Shown here piece after piece: positions 7,995 to 15,377 of a stretch of 64,000 nt of DNA; the stretch's first letter is position 1; every line of letters starts with the position of its first letter. A model generated the notes under the pieces. It did no database searches. It was not told the origin of the DNA and was given only the letters and a program-made list of their open reading frames with translations. Origin of the DNA: Bacillus sp. E(2018) (GTDB lineage Bacteria; Bacillota; Bacilli; Bacillales; Fictibacillaceae). Both the position numbers and the translations under genes were made by a program. The stretch is taken from assembly GCF_005503015.1 (NCBI RefSeq), contig NZ_SCOL01000001.1:2356001-2420000 (forward strand). The letters run 5' to 3'.

Positions 7995-8174
7995 ATGGCA
8001 GGCTATATCTTCGTTTTTTTGGCACCAATCTTTTTATTCGTTTTCAACTCACTCACTCACAAGTTATGTGACAAAAAGAACTTGTCCTCAAAACAGCAAG
8101 ACTCAGTTTATCGTACGATTAACGTTTCTATTACCATTCTGCTCATTTCATCCTATGTTTCAAACGTTCTATAA
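7995..8174 (+). CDS. small membrane protein (59 aa), unknown
   Basis: ATG 7995 lies 7 nt after GGAGG and gives MAGYIFVFLAPIFLFVFNSL, a Lys/Gln-rich middle (DKKNLSSKQQDS) and a second hydrophobic stretch (VSITILLISSYVSNVL). It therefore looks like a two-pass small membrane protein with a cytosolic or external loop. A longer frame from 7978 in another phase (107 aa) lacks such a pattern. No family is recognised. It diverges from ypmS. Confidence 0.55.
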   Translation: MAGYIFVFLAPIFLFVFNSLTHKLCDKKNLSSKQQDSVYRTINVSITILLISSYVSNVL

Positions 8175-8184
8175 AAAATATAAA

Positions 8185-8213
8185 AAGGGGGAATCTAAAT
8201 TGCATTCCCCCTT
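8185..8213 (-). terminator. possible minus-strand terminator
   Basis: Stem GGGGGAAT / ATTCCCCC, followed on the minus strand by TTTTTATATTTTTT. It would end transcripts from the YjcZ-type gene at 8443. Confidence 0.5.
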
Positions 8214-8347
8214 GAGTAACCGTACCATACACATGCTGCACCTTTTGATCAAGAGTAGTAAAACACACATTAACGAAACTGCTTATAAACGTCAAGCCTG
8301 ATCAGTCCCCTTCATAAGAAAAGGTCCTGCTTAGACTGTCATTTATT

Positions 8348-8443
8348 TTAGCAGAAACATGCAGCACCTACGATAATCAAAAGAATAAACAACACAACAA
8401 TCAATGCGAAGCCTTTTCCATGCCCGTATCCACCGTAACCCAT
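8348..8443 (-). CDS. YjcZ-family sporulation micro-protein (31 aa)
   Basis: ATG 8443 behind AAAGGAGGTGGCTTTC encodes [20 protein letters not shown] and then [11 protein letters not shown]. Glycine/tyrosine-rich start, single hydrophobic helix and Cys-rich tail are the hallmark of YjcZ/SscA-type small sporulation proteins. SscA in B. subtilis takes part in spore coat assembly; most relatives are uncharacterised. It forms a tandem pair with the gene at 8637, and both are preceded by an ATGACCCG box. Confidence 0.8.
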   Translation of the reverse strand: MGYGGYGHGKGFALIVVLFILLIIVGAACFC

Positions 8444-8544
8444 GAAAGCCACCTCCTTTGATATTCTGTACACTATCCTATGCATGACCCGTTATTCACG
8501 CATAGGCATTCGCCCTTTAAATTAATATAAATTTCTATTCACCA

Positions 8545-8637
8545 TCAATAGCAGTAACAAGCTCCAATAATGATGAGAAGGATAAATAGAACTAAGATTA
8601 GTGCTAATCCTCCCCCATGACCGTAACCATAACCCAT
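8545..8637 (-). CDS. YjcZ-family sporulation micro-protein (30 aa)
   Basis: Encodes MGYGYGHGGGLALILVLFIL then LIIIGACYCY, a second YjcZ-type peptide. Three consecutive ATG codons (8643, 8640, 8637) follow GGGAGGT; only the third has normal SD spacing (7 nt), so 8637 is chosen. It lies 101 bp upstream of its sister gene on the same strand and diverges from prsA. Confidence 0.8.
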   Translation of the reverse strand: MGYGYGHGGGLALILVLFILLIIIGACYCY

Positions 8638-8869
8638 CATCATACCTCCCTTTTCTTTCTCCATATCATATAGTGATACGCCCTATTGTGATTAGACGAA
8701 TGACCCGGTTTTTAAAATTTTTTTATTAAAATCGTGGAGAATACCCGAAAATACTGGATTTATAATGTGTAAATTTTCTCATATTTCATTTATTGAATAG
8801 GAATACCTATAACGTTTATGCTATAGTAAGAGTTGTTAAATTATTACTTCACAGTAGGAGTGTTTGAAA

Positions 8870-9763
8870 ATGAAAAAATGGATGTTATCAATTGGACTCA
8901 CAGCGGGACTAATTTCACTATCCGCTTGTAATAATGCTGGTGGTGCTGATTCAGAAGCCATCGTAGAATCTAAAGCAGGAGATATTACGAAAGAGCAATT
9001 CTACAATAAGATGAAGGAACAATACGGTGATCAAGTACTAAACCAAATGATCGACGAAATGGTACTTGAAGATAAATATAAAGTTACAGACAAAGAGATT
9101 GAAAAAGAAACAGATAAGATCAAAGAAGAGCTTGGTGGCGAGGATGCCTTCAAACAAGCACTTGAACAAAACGGCTTATCTGACGAAAAACAGCTAAAAG
9201 AACGCATCAAGTCTATGCTTCTAAACGAAAAAGCAGCAACTGAAGGTGTTAAGGTTTCTGAAGCTGAAATGAAGAAAACATTTGAAGAAAAATACAAAAC
9301 AGAAGTTAAAGCGAGCCACATTCTTGTAGATGATGAGAAGACGGCTAAAGAAGTTCAAAAGAAATTGAACGAAGGTGGAGACTTTGCTAAATTAGCAGAA
9401 GAGTACTCTAAAGACCCTGGTTCAAAATCAAAAGGTGGAGACCTTGGCTTCTTCGGTAAAGGCGCAATGGTTCCTGAATTCGATAAAGTTGCATTTACTC
9501 TTGAAAAAGGAAAAACAAGTGAACTGGTTAAGTCTGATTACGGTTACCACATCATTAAAGTAACGGACAAGCGTGAAAATAAGTTCGAAGACAAGAAAGA
9601 ACAGATCGAACAAGAGCTTAAGCAACAAAAAGCAAAGCCTATCACTGAGATTTTAGAAAGCCTGAAGAAAAAAGCGGATGTTAAAGTAAAAGATAAAGAA
9701 TTAAAAGAAAAGATGGAAAAGAAAGCGGAACAACCGCAAATGCCACAAATGCCTCAACAATAA
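8870..9763 (+). CDS. prsA: PrsA, extracellular foldase lipoprotein
   Basis: A 297-aa lipoprotein peptidyl-prolyl isomerase that folds secreted proteins at the membrane-wall interface. Signal peptide ends at lipobox SLSAC (Cys20). An N-terminal NC domain is followed by a parvulin (PPIC) domain at about 143-232 (VKASHILVDDEKTAKEV, GGDLGFFGKGAMVPEFDKVAF, SDYGYHIIKV) and a Lys/Glu-rich tail ending QPQMPQMPQQ. ATG 8870 is 9 nt from AGGAG; the TTG at 8864 is too close. Nearby CssRS and EcsAB also concern secretion. Confidence 0.95.
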   Translation: MKKWMLSIGLTAGLISLSACNNAGGADSEAIVESKAGDITKEQFYNKMKEQYGDQVLNQMIDEMVLEDKYKVTDKEIEKETDKIKEELGGEDAFKQALEQNGLSDEKQLKERIKSMLLNEKAATEGVKVSEAEMKKTFEEKYKTEVKASHILVDDEKTAKEVQKKLNEGGDFAKLAEEYSKDPGSKSKGGDLGFFGKGAMVPEFDKVAFTLEKGKTSELVKSDYGYHIIKVTDKRENKFEDKKEQIEQELKQQKAKPITEILESLKKKADVKVKDKELKEKMEKKAEQPQMPQMPQQ

Positions 9764-9774
9764 TGGCATGATAT

Positions 9775-9815
9775 ATGAAAACCAGACCCTTTATGGGGTC
9801 TGGTTTTTGTTTTTG
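9775..9815 (+). terminator. terminator of prsA
   Basis: Hairpin AAAACCAGACCC / GGGTCTGGTTTT with T-run, just after the prsA stop. Confidence 0.88.
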
Positions 9816-9842
9816 GCTGTTCTCGTATACATTGTTGCTTTT

Positions 9843-9925
9843 GGAAGTGGTTGATTTCCGCTCCAGGTTGCTCGCTTTCCATGGGGCGAACGGTGAGCCG
9901 CCTGCCGCTTTGCGCCATTAGGCCA
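9843..9925 (-). repeat. MITE-like intergenic repeat, copy 3 (half element)
   Basis: About 80 bp: GGTTGATTTCCGCTCCAGG, GCTCGCTTTCCATGGGGCG, CGGTGAGCC, CCTGCCGCTTTGCGCCATTAGG. This is one half of the family seen complete at 3.05 and 12.1 kb; the distal end with CTTCAATCAAC is missing. Confidence 0.75.
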
Positions 9926-9928
9926 TAC

Positions 9929-9961
9929 AAAAAGACCTGCCGAAATAAGCAGGTCTTTTCT
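9929..9961 (-). terminator. terminator of yhaL
   Basis: Stem AAAAGACCTGC / GCAGGTCTTTT right after the yhaL stop, with a TTTTTGTAT tail on the minus strand. Confidence 0.8.
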
Positions 9962-9967
9962 TATCTT

Positions 9968-10303
9968 TTATTCCCTAGAATCCAGATCACCTTCTCCACT
10001 TGCAGCAACTAGATCCTCTGTATCTTCGTCGTCTGCAGAAGTTTCGGCTGATTCCTGAGCCTTCGCTCTCTCGATACGCTCCATGTATACTCTGCCTTCT
10101 TCTTCAATCGCTCTTTGCTCGATTTCTTTATCTTCTTGGAACAATGTAACGATCCGATAACCGCTATAGATAATGCCGCAAAGCACGAAATACATCCACC
10201 ATGGAGTCATAGTAAAGAAGTTGCCCACCCCAGCTGAATATTCTTTTAACACAAAGGCAGCTATGAGTATGGCACCGAAAAATAAAGCAGCGTATCCTTT
10301 CAT
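9968..10303 (-). CDS. yhaL: YhaL-like sporulation protein
   Basis: A 111-aa protein with two hydrophobic segments (ALFFGAILIAAFVL and WWMYFVLCGIIYSGYRIV) followed by an acidic, charged tail. The block WWMYFVLCGIIYSGYR...EEGRVYMERIERAK matches YhaL, a sporulation protein that is about 70 aa in B. subtilis. Here it has an extra N-terminal transmembrane segment and a longer acidic C-terminus. Position between prsA and yhaM fits. Confidence 0.8.
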   Translation of the reverse strand: MKGYAALFFGAILIAAFVLKEYSAGVGNFFTMTPWWMYFVLCGIIYSGYRIVTLFQEDKEIEQRAIEEEGRVYMERIERAKAQESAETSADDEDTEDLVAASGEGDLDSRE

Positions 10304-10367
10304 CGATTAACTCCCCCTTATTAGACAAGCTTTTAATTCAGTCTATGAGGGATGATAGGAAGTTATG

Positions 10368-11687
10368 TCATGAAAGTGCAGGTTCAGCTTTAGATTCTTT
10401 TTCCGTTTTGTTAGACTCCATTTTTTTATCAAATGCACGGAACATTAAGTAATAGAGCCCTGCACTTATCACCGCTAATACAAAAAGAAGATAGAACGTA
10501 TTTTCAAAACCGATCCACATCGTTAATGGAATAGAGATCGGTGCGATCGTACGTCCGATCGTAAAGCGCAGACCCGCTGCTGCAAAGTACTGCCCTCTCA
10601 TGTTTTCCGGTGCAAGCTTAGAAATAAAACTTTCTTGGATACCCACTACCATCAGCTCAGCCGTTGTAAAGATGACCATCGCACCAAAAAGAATCCACAT
10701 CATCGTCGTACTTCCAAACACAAGCATCGACACACCGTATAGAAGTGCAGAAAGAATGAAGACCCTGCCTTCTTTAAAACGATTCATCCATTTAGCCATC
10801 CAAACCGTACATAACGCTACCATCAATCCGTTAAGCGAGATCAGGTAACCAAACACCTTTTCACCCGTTAACGAAATGTCCCAATTGCCAATGGCAAAAA
10901 GCGATTGTTCTGGTACTTTTTCCGTAGTATATACAGCTAGGAGTAGGTCCATCTGCATGAAGGTTTGAGCTACAAGAATACCCGCTAAGATGAATAGCAA
11001 GAATAACTTATCACTTGCGATCACTCGATAATCTTTTAATTGTTCACCGATCGCCTGGAACCAATTTTTATCTGTCCCTACTTGTTCTAATACTTCTTTC
11101 TTTACTGGAACCGTTTCACGAATGTATTTCGCTAACACGACGGCTAACACAACGCTTACGAGTAAACAGGCTAGCAATAATTCAAAACGGTAAGAGAAAA
11201 AGAAGATACTTCCCAATACGGGACCGAAAACCACCGATATATTGATCGATGTGTAAAATACTGCAAACACTTCACTTCTGTGCTTTTCTTCTACAACATC
11301 TGCGATCATCGCGTGACTAGCTGGCCAATATAGAGAACCAAACAGTCCTAACGCTGAAAACGCAATAAACGTTAAGATCGGTGAATCCATCCACGGCGAG
11401 TTAGCAAGACAGAAGAAGATAAACGTTGCTGCCTGCCCGCAAGCCGAGATCACCATCATTTTTTTTCGTCCATATTTATCCGCACAATAGCCACCTACAA
11501 GGTTAGTAATGACACCTACAACTTGTGACAGGACTAATAATATACCAGCTGTTGTTTTTCCCATTTCATCCGAAAAGTAAATCGCCATAAATGGGAAGAA
11601 CATCCAAAATAATAAATTTACAAAAAACTCTCCTATTAAACGAACCTTTAGATTAGCATCCCAATCTTTCCATCTCATGCTGTTCAC
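10368..11687 (-). CDS. MFS transporter, probable drug/metabolite efflux
   Basis: A 439-aa, 12-helix major facilitator protein. The loop between helices 2 and 3 has GGYCADKYGRKK, the MFS motif A, and helix 4-5 has the VEEKHRSEVFA segment common in MdtG/YttB-like H+ antiporters. Substrate cannot be read from sequence. GTG at 11687 is 4 nt from AAGGA; ATG at 11678 is the alternative. A promoter, a 14-codon ORF with a strong SD, and a 20-bp-stem terminator lie in the 330 nt upstream, suggesting attenuation. It separates yhaL from yhaM, which are near neighbours in B. subtilis. Confidence 0.85.
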   Translation of the reverse strand: MNSMRWKDWDANLKVRLIGEFFVNLLFWMFFPFMAIYFSDEMGKTTAGILLVLSQVVGVITNLVGGYCADKYGRKKMMVISACGQAATFIFFCLANSPWMDSPILTFIAFSALGLFGSLYWPASHAMIADVVEEKHRSEVFAVFYTSINISVVFGPVLGSIFFFSYRFELLLACLLVSVVLAVVLAKYIRETVPVKKEVLEQVGTDKNWFQAIGEQLKDYRVIASDKLFLLFILAGILVAQTFMQMDLLLAVYTTEKVPEQSLFAIGNWDISLTGEKVFGYLISLNGLMVALCTVWMAKWMNRFKEGRVFILSALLYGVSMLVFGSTTMMWILFGAMVIFTTAELMVVGIQESFISKLAPENMRGQYFAAAGLRFTIGRTIAPISIPLTMWIGFENTFYLLFVLAVISAGLYYLMFRAFDKKMESNKTEKESKAEPALS

Positions 11688-11795
11688 TTCTTCCTTTTTG
11701 TAATTTCCGACACTGTTGATTTATCTAATCCGACTTTTGAGCAGTCACTTTCATAAGCAAGCAGTGAATACAGCAATTTTTTCAATGAGAACATA

Positions 11796-11847
11796 GAAAA
11801 AAGCCTATGAGTATACACCGTTACATGTGCATACCATAAGCTTTTCG
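11796..11847 (-). terminator. leader terminator (attenuator) ahead of the MFS gene
   Basis: Minus-strand hairpin in which GAAAAGCTTATGGTATGCAC pairs with GTGTATAC(T)CATAGGC plus TTTTTTC: about 18-20 bp around the loop ATGTAACG, followed by the T-run. It lies inside the leader, 109 nt before the MFS start. The heptamer CATGTGC upstream (plus-strand GCACATG, 11867-11873) is complementary to GCACATG in the hairpin's left arm (11824-11830), giving a possible antiterminator. Confidence 0.75.
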
Positions 11848-11938
11848 TTAAAAAGGCTCTTGATTGGCACATGGAAAGATTGCTCAAAAGTAAGTAGATT
11901 GCATAGCAAAATAAGCCTTCCCAAATGGGATTTAGACG

Positions 11939-11983
11939 TTATTTAGCTTGCTTTCTTACCTTACCTTGAACAATGCTAACCAT
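11939..11983 (-). CDS. putative leader peptide of the MFS gene (14 aa)
   Basis: ATG 11983 is 9 nt after TAGGAGG and opens MVSIVQGKVRKQAK, ending TAA at 11939-11941. It lies about 40 nt after the predicted transcription start and 90 nt before the terminator hairpin. Short basic peptides in this position commonly act as ribosome-stalling sensors for antibiotic-resistance genes. The coding call rests on the SD and the architecture only. Confidence 0.5.
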   Translation of the reverse strand: MVSIVQGKVRKQAK

Positions 11984-12027
11984 GAGTCATTGCCTCCTAA
12001 AATTTCGTTTCTTAACTTCCAATTCCA

Positions 12028-12056
12028 AATTTACCATATCTCCCATTTTTACACAA
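12028..12056 (-). promoter_or_regulatory. candidate promoter of the MFS leader
   Basis: On the minus strand TTGTGT, 17 nt, then TAAATT with an upstream TG (TGGTAAATT, extended -10). The hexamers are imperfect, but spacing is ideal and the start would fall about 38 nt before the leader ORF. Confidence 0.45.
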
Positions 12057-12096
12057 TGGGTTTTTGTTATTTGGTTGGTTGCTTCGTTGCTTTGAA

Positions 12097-12235
12097 AGTA
12101 GTTGATTTCCGCTCCAGGTAGCTCGCTTTCCACGGGGCGTGCGGTGAGCCTCCTGCCGCTTTGCGCCATTAGGAGTCTCCACCTGACCGCTCGTCCCGTA
12201 GGAGTCTCGCCACCTTACGCTTCAATCAACTTATC
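12097..12235 (-). repeat. MITE-like intergenic repeat, copy 4 (full length)
   Basis: The most complete minus-orientation copy: GTTGATTTCCGCTCCAGG, GCTCGCTTTCCACGGGGCG, GAGCCTCCTGCCGCTTTG, GAGTCTCCACCTGACCGCTC, and end CTTCAATCAACTT. It is close to the reverse complement of the copy at 3051-3190, with ends GTTGATT/AATCAAC, and lies downstream of yhaM. Confidence 0.85.
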
Positions 12236-12275
12236 AATGATGTTTTTAAAGTAACAATTCTTTTAAAATATGGCC

Positions 12276-13235
12276 TTAATTTTTCGCAAATTCCCCTTGG
12301 AACAGGGGTTTATATAACGATCGGTTCTCTAGAGCGAACTGCTTATCTGTAAATTCACCAGGCTGGACTTTTTCGAGAGCACGGTCCATCATGTTCATTC
12401 TAGCATCAAAATTATCAATCATATGAAGGATCTCTGCTTCACGAATTAACGGTGCTTTTGGGCTTCCCCACTCAGGTTTACTATGATGGCTTAAAACCAG
12501 ATGCTGAAGGACAGTTACTTCTTCCCCTTCAATCTCTAACTCGTCTGCAGCTTTACCGATCTCGTTTACCATGATTGTAATATGACCTAACAGCTTTCCT
12601 TCAAGTGTATAAGACGCAGCAACTGGTCCTGACAACTCGATGACTTTTCCTAGATCATGAAGAATGATACCTGAATACAGAAGATCCGTATCTAGAGATG
12701 GATAAAGTTTGCTGAACGCTTTTGCCATATCCAACATGGATACAACATGAAAAGCAAGACCTGATACAAACTCATGGTGGTTCTTAACCGCTGCAGGGTA
12801 CTCAAGAAATTCAGCTTGGTGTTTCTTTAATAAGTGTCTTGTGATTCGTTGGATATTTGGATTCTTCATCTCAAATATGTATTTGGTGATTGTCTCTACC
12901 ATCGCGTCTTGGGATAATGGAGCTGTTTCGAGAAAATCACTAACCTTAACACCATCAAGTTCCGTTGCAGGGCGAATGGCTTTAAGCTTTAGCTGCATTT
13001 TTCCTCTGTAGTTCCCCATCTCACCAGCTAATTTTACAATAGCTTGAGCTGCGTAGAGCTCTTCATCTTCTGGTGAACTATCCCATAGTTTTGCCTCTAC
13101 ATCACCTGTTTGATCTTGGAGGATCAGCGTCAAGAATGGTTTACCATTACTTGCCGTCCCTTTAACAGATGATTTGATAAGAAAGAAACCATCTACGACC
13201 TCTCCTACCTTATAAAACGCAAGTCCTTTTTTCAT
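12276..13235 (-). CDS. yhaM: YhaM, 3'-5' exoribonuclease
   Basis: A 319-aa RNase (B. subtilis YhaM about 314 aa). N-terminal OB fold at about 10-90 ([22 protein letters not shown]) for nucleic acid binding, then an HD domain with [11 protein letters not shown] (153-163) and the metal-binding HDLG pair at His193-Asp194. Family members degrade RNA or single-stranded DNA from the 3' end with Mn/Co. It is followed by the repeat at 12.1 kb and lies 83 bp after the CssS gene on the same strand. Confidence 0.93.
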   Translation of the reverse strand: MKKGLAFYKVGEVVDGFFLIKSSVKGTASNGKPFLTLILQDQTGDVEAKLWDSSPEDEELYAAQAIVKLAGEMGNYRGKMQLKLKAIRPATELDGVKVSDFLETAPLSQDAMVETITKYIFEMKNPNIQRITRHLLKKHQAEFLEYPAAVKNHHEFVSGLAFHVVSMLDMAKAFSKLYPSLDTDLLYSGIILHDLGKVIELSGPVAASYTLEGKLLGHITIMVNEIGKAADELEIEGEEVTVLQHLVLSHHSKPEWGSPKAPLIREAEILHMIDNFDARMNMMDRALEKVQPGEFTDKQFALENRSLYKPLFQGEFAKN

Positions 13236-13318
13236 CTTTCACCCCGCCTTTCTTTGCTTTAGTATAGCATATCCGTCTATTTAACTACTTGTCATAACAC
13301 TCGTGTATGATTCTCCTA

Positions 13319-14683
13319 TTAACCCTTTCTTTTAGGGCTAGTAATTGGAATCTTAATCTGAAAAGCTACACCTTCTGCTCTATTCTCGGCTACTACTTTT
13401 CCTCCATGCAATTCCGCAATTCGTTTTACGATAGCAAGACCCAGTCCAAATTGACCTTTATTGCCCTTACGGAACGGTTGGAAGATCTCTTCTCCCGTAA
13501 CACCAGTAAGACGTTCTCCATCATTAAACACTTCAATAACACATTCAGATCCGTTATTAAAAGCAGAGAGGCGAATCGTTTGATGTGCATAACGCAAGGC
13601 ATTCTGAACTAAATTATCAAGCAGTATGCCCCATTGCTCTTTATCACCATTCAGATTGTAATGGTTACCTGTAATCTTAAAATCGATATCTTCACGCTGA
13701 TATCTGAAGCGTTCAACAATATCTTCTGCCAGATCACCAAAATTAAAGTTCTCTTTTGTTAAAACATCAAGTTTCATAGCATCAAGCTTTGTATAATACA
13801 GCATGTTTTGAACACGCTTTTCCATTCTTTCGGTTTCTTTTAAAATCACGTCCATCATATCTTCCGTTGTATCCTTCGGCATGATGCCATCTTTTACAGA
13901 TTGCGCGTAACTCTTAATCGTCATGATAGGTGTCTTTAATTCATGAGAAGCGTGCTGAATAAACGTTTTTTGTGCATGGTCATGTCTTAGCAAGTTTTGA
14001 CGCATTTCTTCAAACTGTTTGGAAAGGATATAAAATTCATCATCACCCTTCCAATGAAATGGCTCTTGCCAGTTACGTTTAGCGATCTGTTCGAACCGTT
14101 TTCCTAAGATGGTGAGTGGCGATCGTAAATACCGTGCTAACCAAATCGCTGGAATGATTGAGAATATGCCTGTGAACAATAAAATCAGTACGAGCCTTAG
14201 CCATAATCTGTTGACCATTTGATCACGATACGTATCCCACATATAGGAGATTAAATATACCTTTTCGCCTTTTACGTTGGTCTTGGTTGTGATCGCATAA
14301 AACAAGGTTGCATCTTCATACGTTAACTCGTAACGACCTTTATTCTTCTTTTGGTTGTATGCTTTTTCAGCCATCTCATAAAGAACTTCTTCAGGTACAG
14401 GATCACCTTGTGAGTTGGCATACTTGTCAACAATCACAACATGTCCAACATCACGAGCCGCATTCCTTCTTTCAATAAAATCAGTTGGAGACTCCCCTTC
14501 TCTAGGAAGCTGATTGTCTGGATCCCAAACATTCTGCTGTTCGTTCTCAATGATTCGATACGTTTCTTCAGTCAGCGTATCTTTAATGGAAAGCGGATAA
14601 ATGATCGCCGTTAATAGGCCGATCGTAAATATCAGCAGCCCGAATGAAAGCCAAATCCGCTGAGTTAGGTTTAAGCGAATCAT
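13319..14683 (-). CDS. cssS: CssS-like secretion-stress sensor histidine kinase
   Basis: A 454-aa membrane kinase: helix 1 at 9-30, an external sensor of about 130 residues, helix 2 at about 163-184, HAMP, HisKA with phospho-His247 in HASHELKTP, and HATPase with DNLVQNALRYA and GLGLAIVKRIAELHGG. The segments ETYRIIENEQQ, SYMWDTYRDQ and IPAIWLARYLRSPL resemble CssS of B. subtilis, which senses misfolded exported protein and heat and controls htrA/htrB. It overlaps the regulator gene by 4 bp. Placement next to prsA supports the role; a different stimulus is possible. Confidence 0.82.
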   Translation of the reverse strand: MIRLNLTQRIWLSFGLLIFTIGLLTAIIYPLSIKDTLTEETYRIIENEQQNVWDPDNQLPREGESPTDFIERRNAARDVGHVVIVDKYANSQGDPVPEEVLYEMAEKAYNQKKNKGRYELTYEDATLFYAITTKTNVKGEKVYLISYMWDTYRDQMVNRLWLRLVLILLFTGIFSIIPAIWLARYLRSPLTILGKRFEQIAKRNWQEPFHWKGDDEFYILSKQFEEMRQNLLRHDHAQKTFIQHASHELKTPIMTIKSYAQSVKDGIMPKDTTEDMMDVILKETERMEKRVQNMLYYTKLDAMKLDVLTKENFNFGDLAEDIVERFRYQREDIDFKITGNHYNLNGDKEQWGILLDNLVQNALRYAHQTIRLSAFNNGSECVIEVFNDGERLTGVTGEEIFQPFRKGNKGQFGLGLAIVKRIAELHGGKVVAENRAEGVAFQIKIPITSPKRKG

Positions 14684-15357
14684 GATGGTATGATCCTATA
14701 ACCTGCTCCATAGACGGTCTCTAAGTTCAATCGAGGCATCTTCTTACGCACGCGTCTGATCACATCATCTACCGCACGTTCAGAGCCGAAATAATCGTCT
14801 CCCCACACGTATTCTAAAATCTCTTCTCGCTTACGGGATTTCCCTTTGTTCTCAATCAAATAAAGAAGAACATCGATTTCTTTTCCTGTAAGATTGATCA
14901 TCTCTCCATCACGTGTGATCTTTCTTGAGATCGGATCGATCATATACCCTGTAATTTCAATGGTTTGAGGCAAGCGGTTACCGGTTTCATAGATTCTCGT
15001 TAACAATTTTCTTACGCGAATAACGAGTTCTCTTGGCATGAAAGGCTTTGCTAAGTAATCATCGCTACCTAACTCAAGTCCTACGATACGATCCAAATCT
15101 TGGTCTCGAGCAGAAACAAAAATAACAGGGATATCTGAAGTTTTTTTGATTTCTTTAATAATTTCATAGCCATCCATGCCTGGCAGCATAATATCTAAAA
15201 TCCATAGATGTGGCTTCTTCTCTTCAGCACTCTTCAAAGCATCTTCCCCATTGTGAAAAACCGAAACACTCCAACCCTCTTTTTCCATGTAAGCTTTCAG
15301 CACTTGAGCAAGATCTTGTTCATCTTCTACTAAGTAAATGGAATACTCATTTGACAT
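14680..15357 (-). CDS. cssR: CssR-like response regulator
   Basis: A 225-aa OmpR-type regulator. Receiver with phospho-Asp55 in LWILDIMLPGMDGYE and VSARD/KPF switch residues; C-terminal winged helix with LTGKEIDVLLYL and EYVWGDDYFGSERAVDDVIRRVRKK. Similarity to CssR is strong along the whole length (HLWILDIMLP, DDYFGSERAVDD, VYGAGYR). It is the first gene of a cssRS unit overlapping by 4 bp and begins 21 bp after yhaN, so it may also be reached by readthrough from yhaON. Confidence 0.85.
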   Translation of the reverse strand: MSNEYSIYLVEDEQDLAQVLKAYMEKEGWSVSVFHNGEDALKSAEEKKPHLWILDIMLPGMDGYEIIKEIKKTSDIPVIFVSARDQDLDRIVGLELGSDDYLAKPFMPRELVIRVRKLLTRIYETGNRLPQTIEITGYMIDPISRKITRDGEMINLTGKEIDVLLYLIENKGKSRKREEILEYVWGDDYFGSERAVDDVIRRVRKKMPRLNLETVYGAGYRIIPS

Positions 15358-15377
15358 GAGCCATTCCCCTCCTTTGG

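Noticed and set aside
7978..8301. 107-aa plus-strand ORF
   Set aside because: A different frame with a proper SD encodes a plausible 59-aa membrane protein; the long frame runs on through a hairpin.
10368..11687. Horizontal transfer of the MFS gene
   Set aside because: Base composition and codon use look like the neighbours; no mobile-element genes adjoin it, only the widespread repeat.
11684..11887. 67-aa minus-strand ORF upstream of the MFS gene
   Set aside because: No SD, atypical composition, and it spans the terminator hairpin; the leader-peptide model explains the region better.
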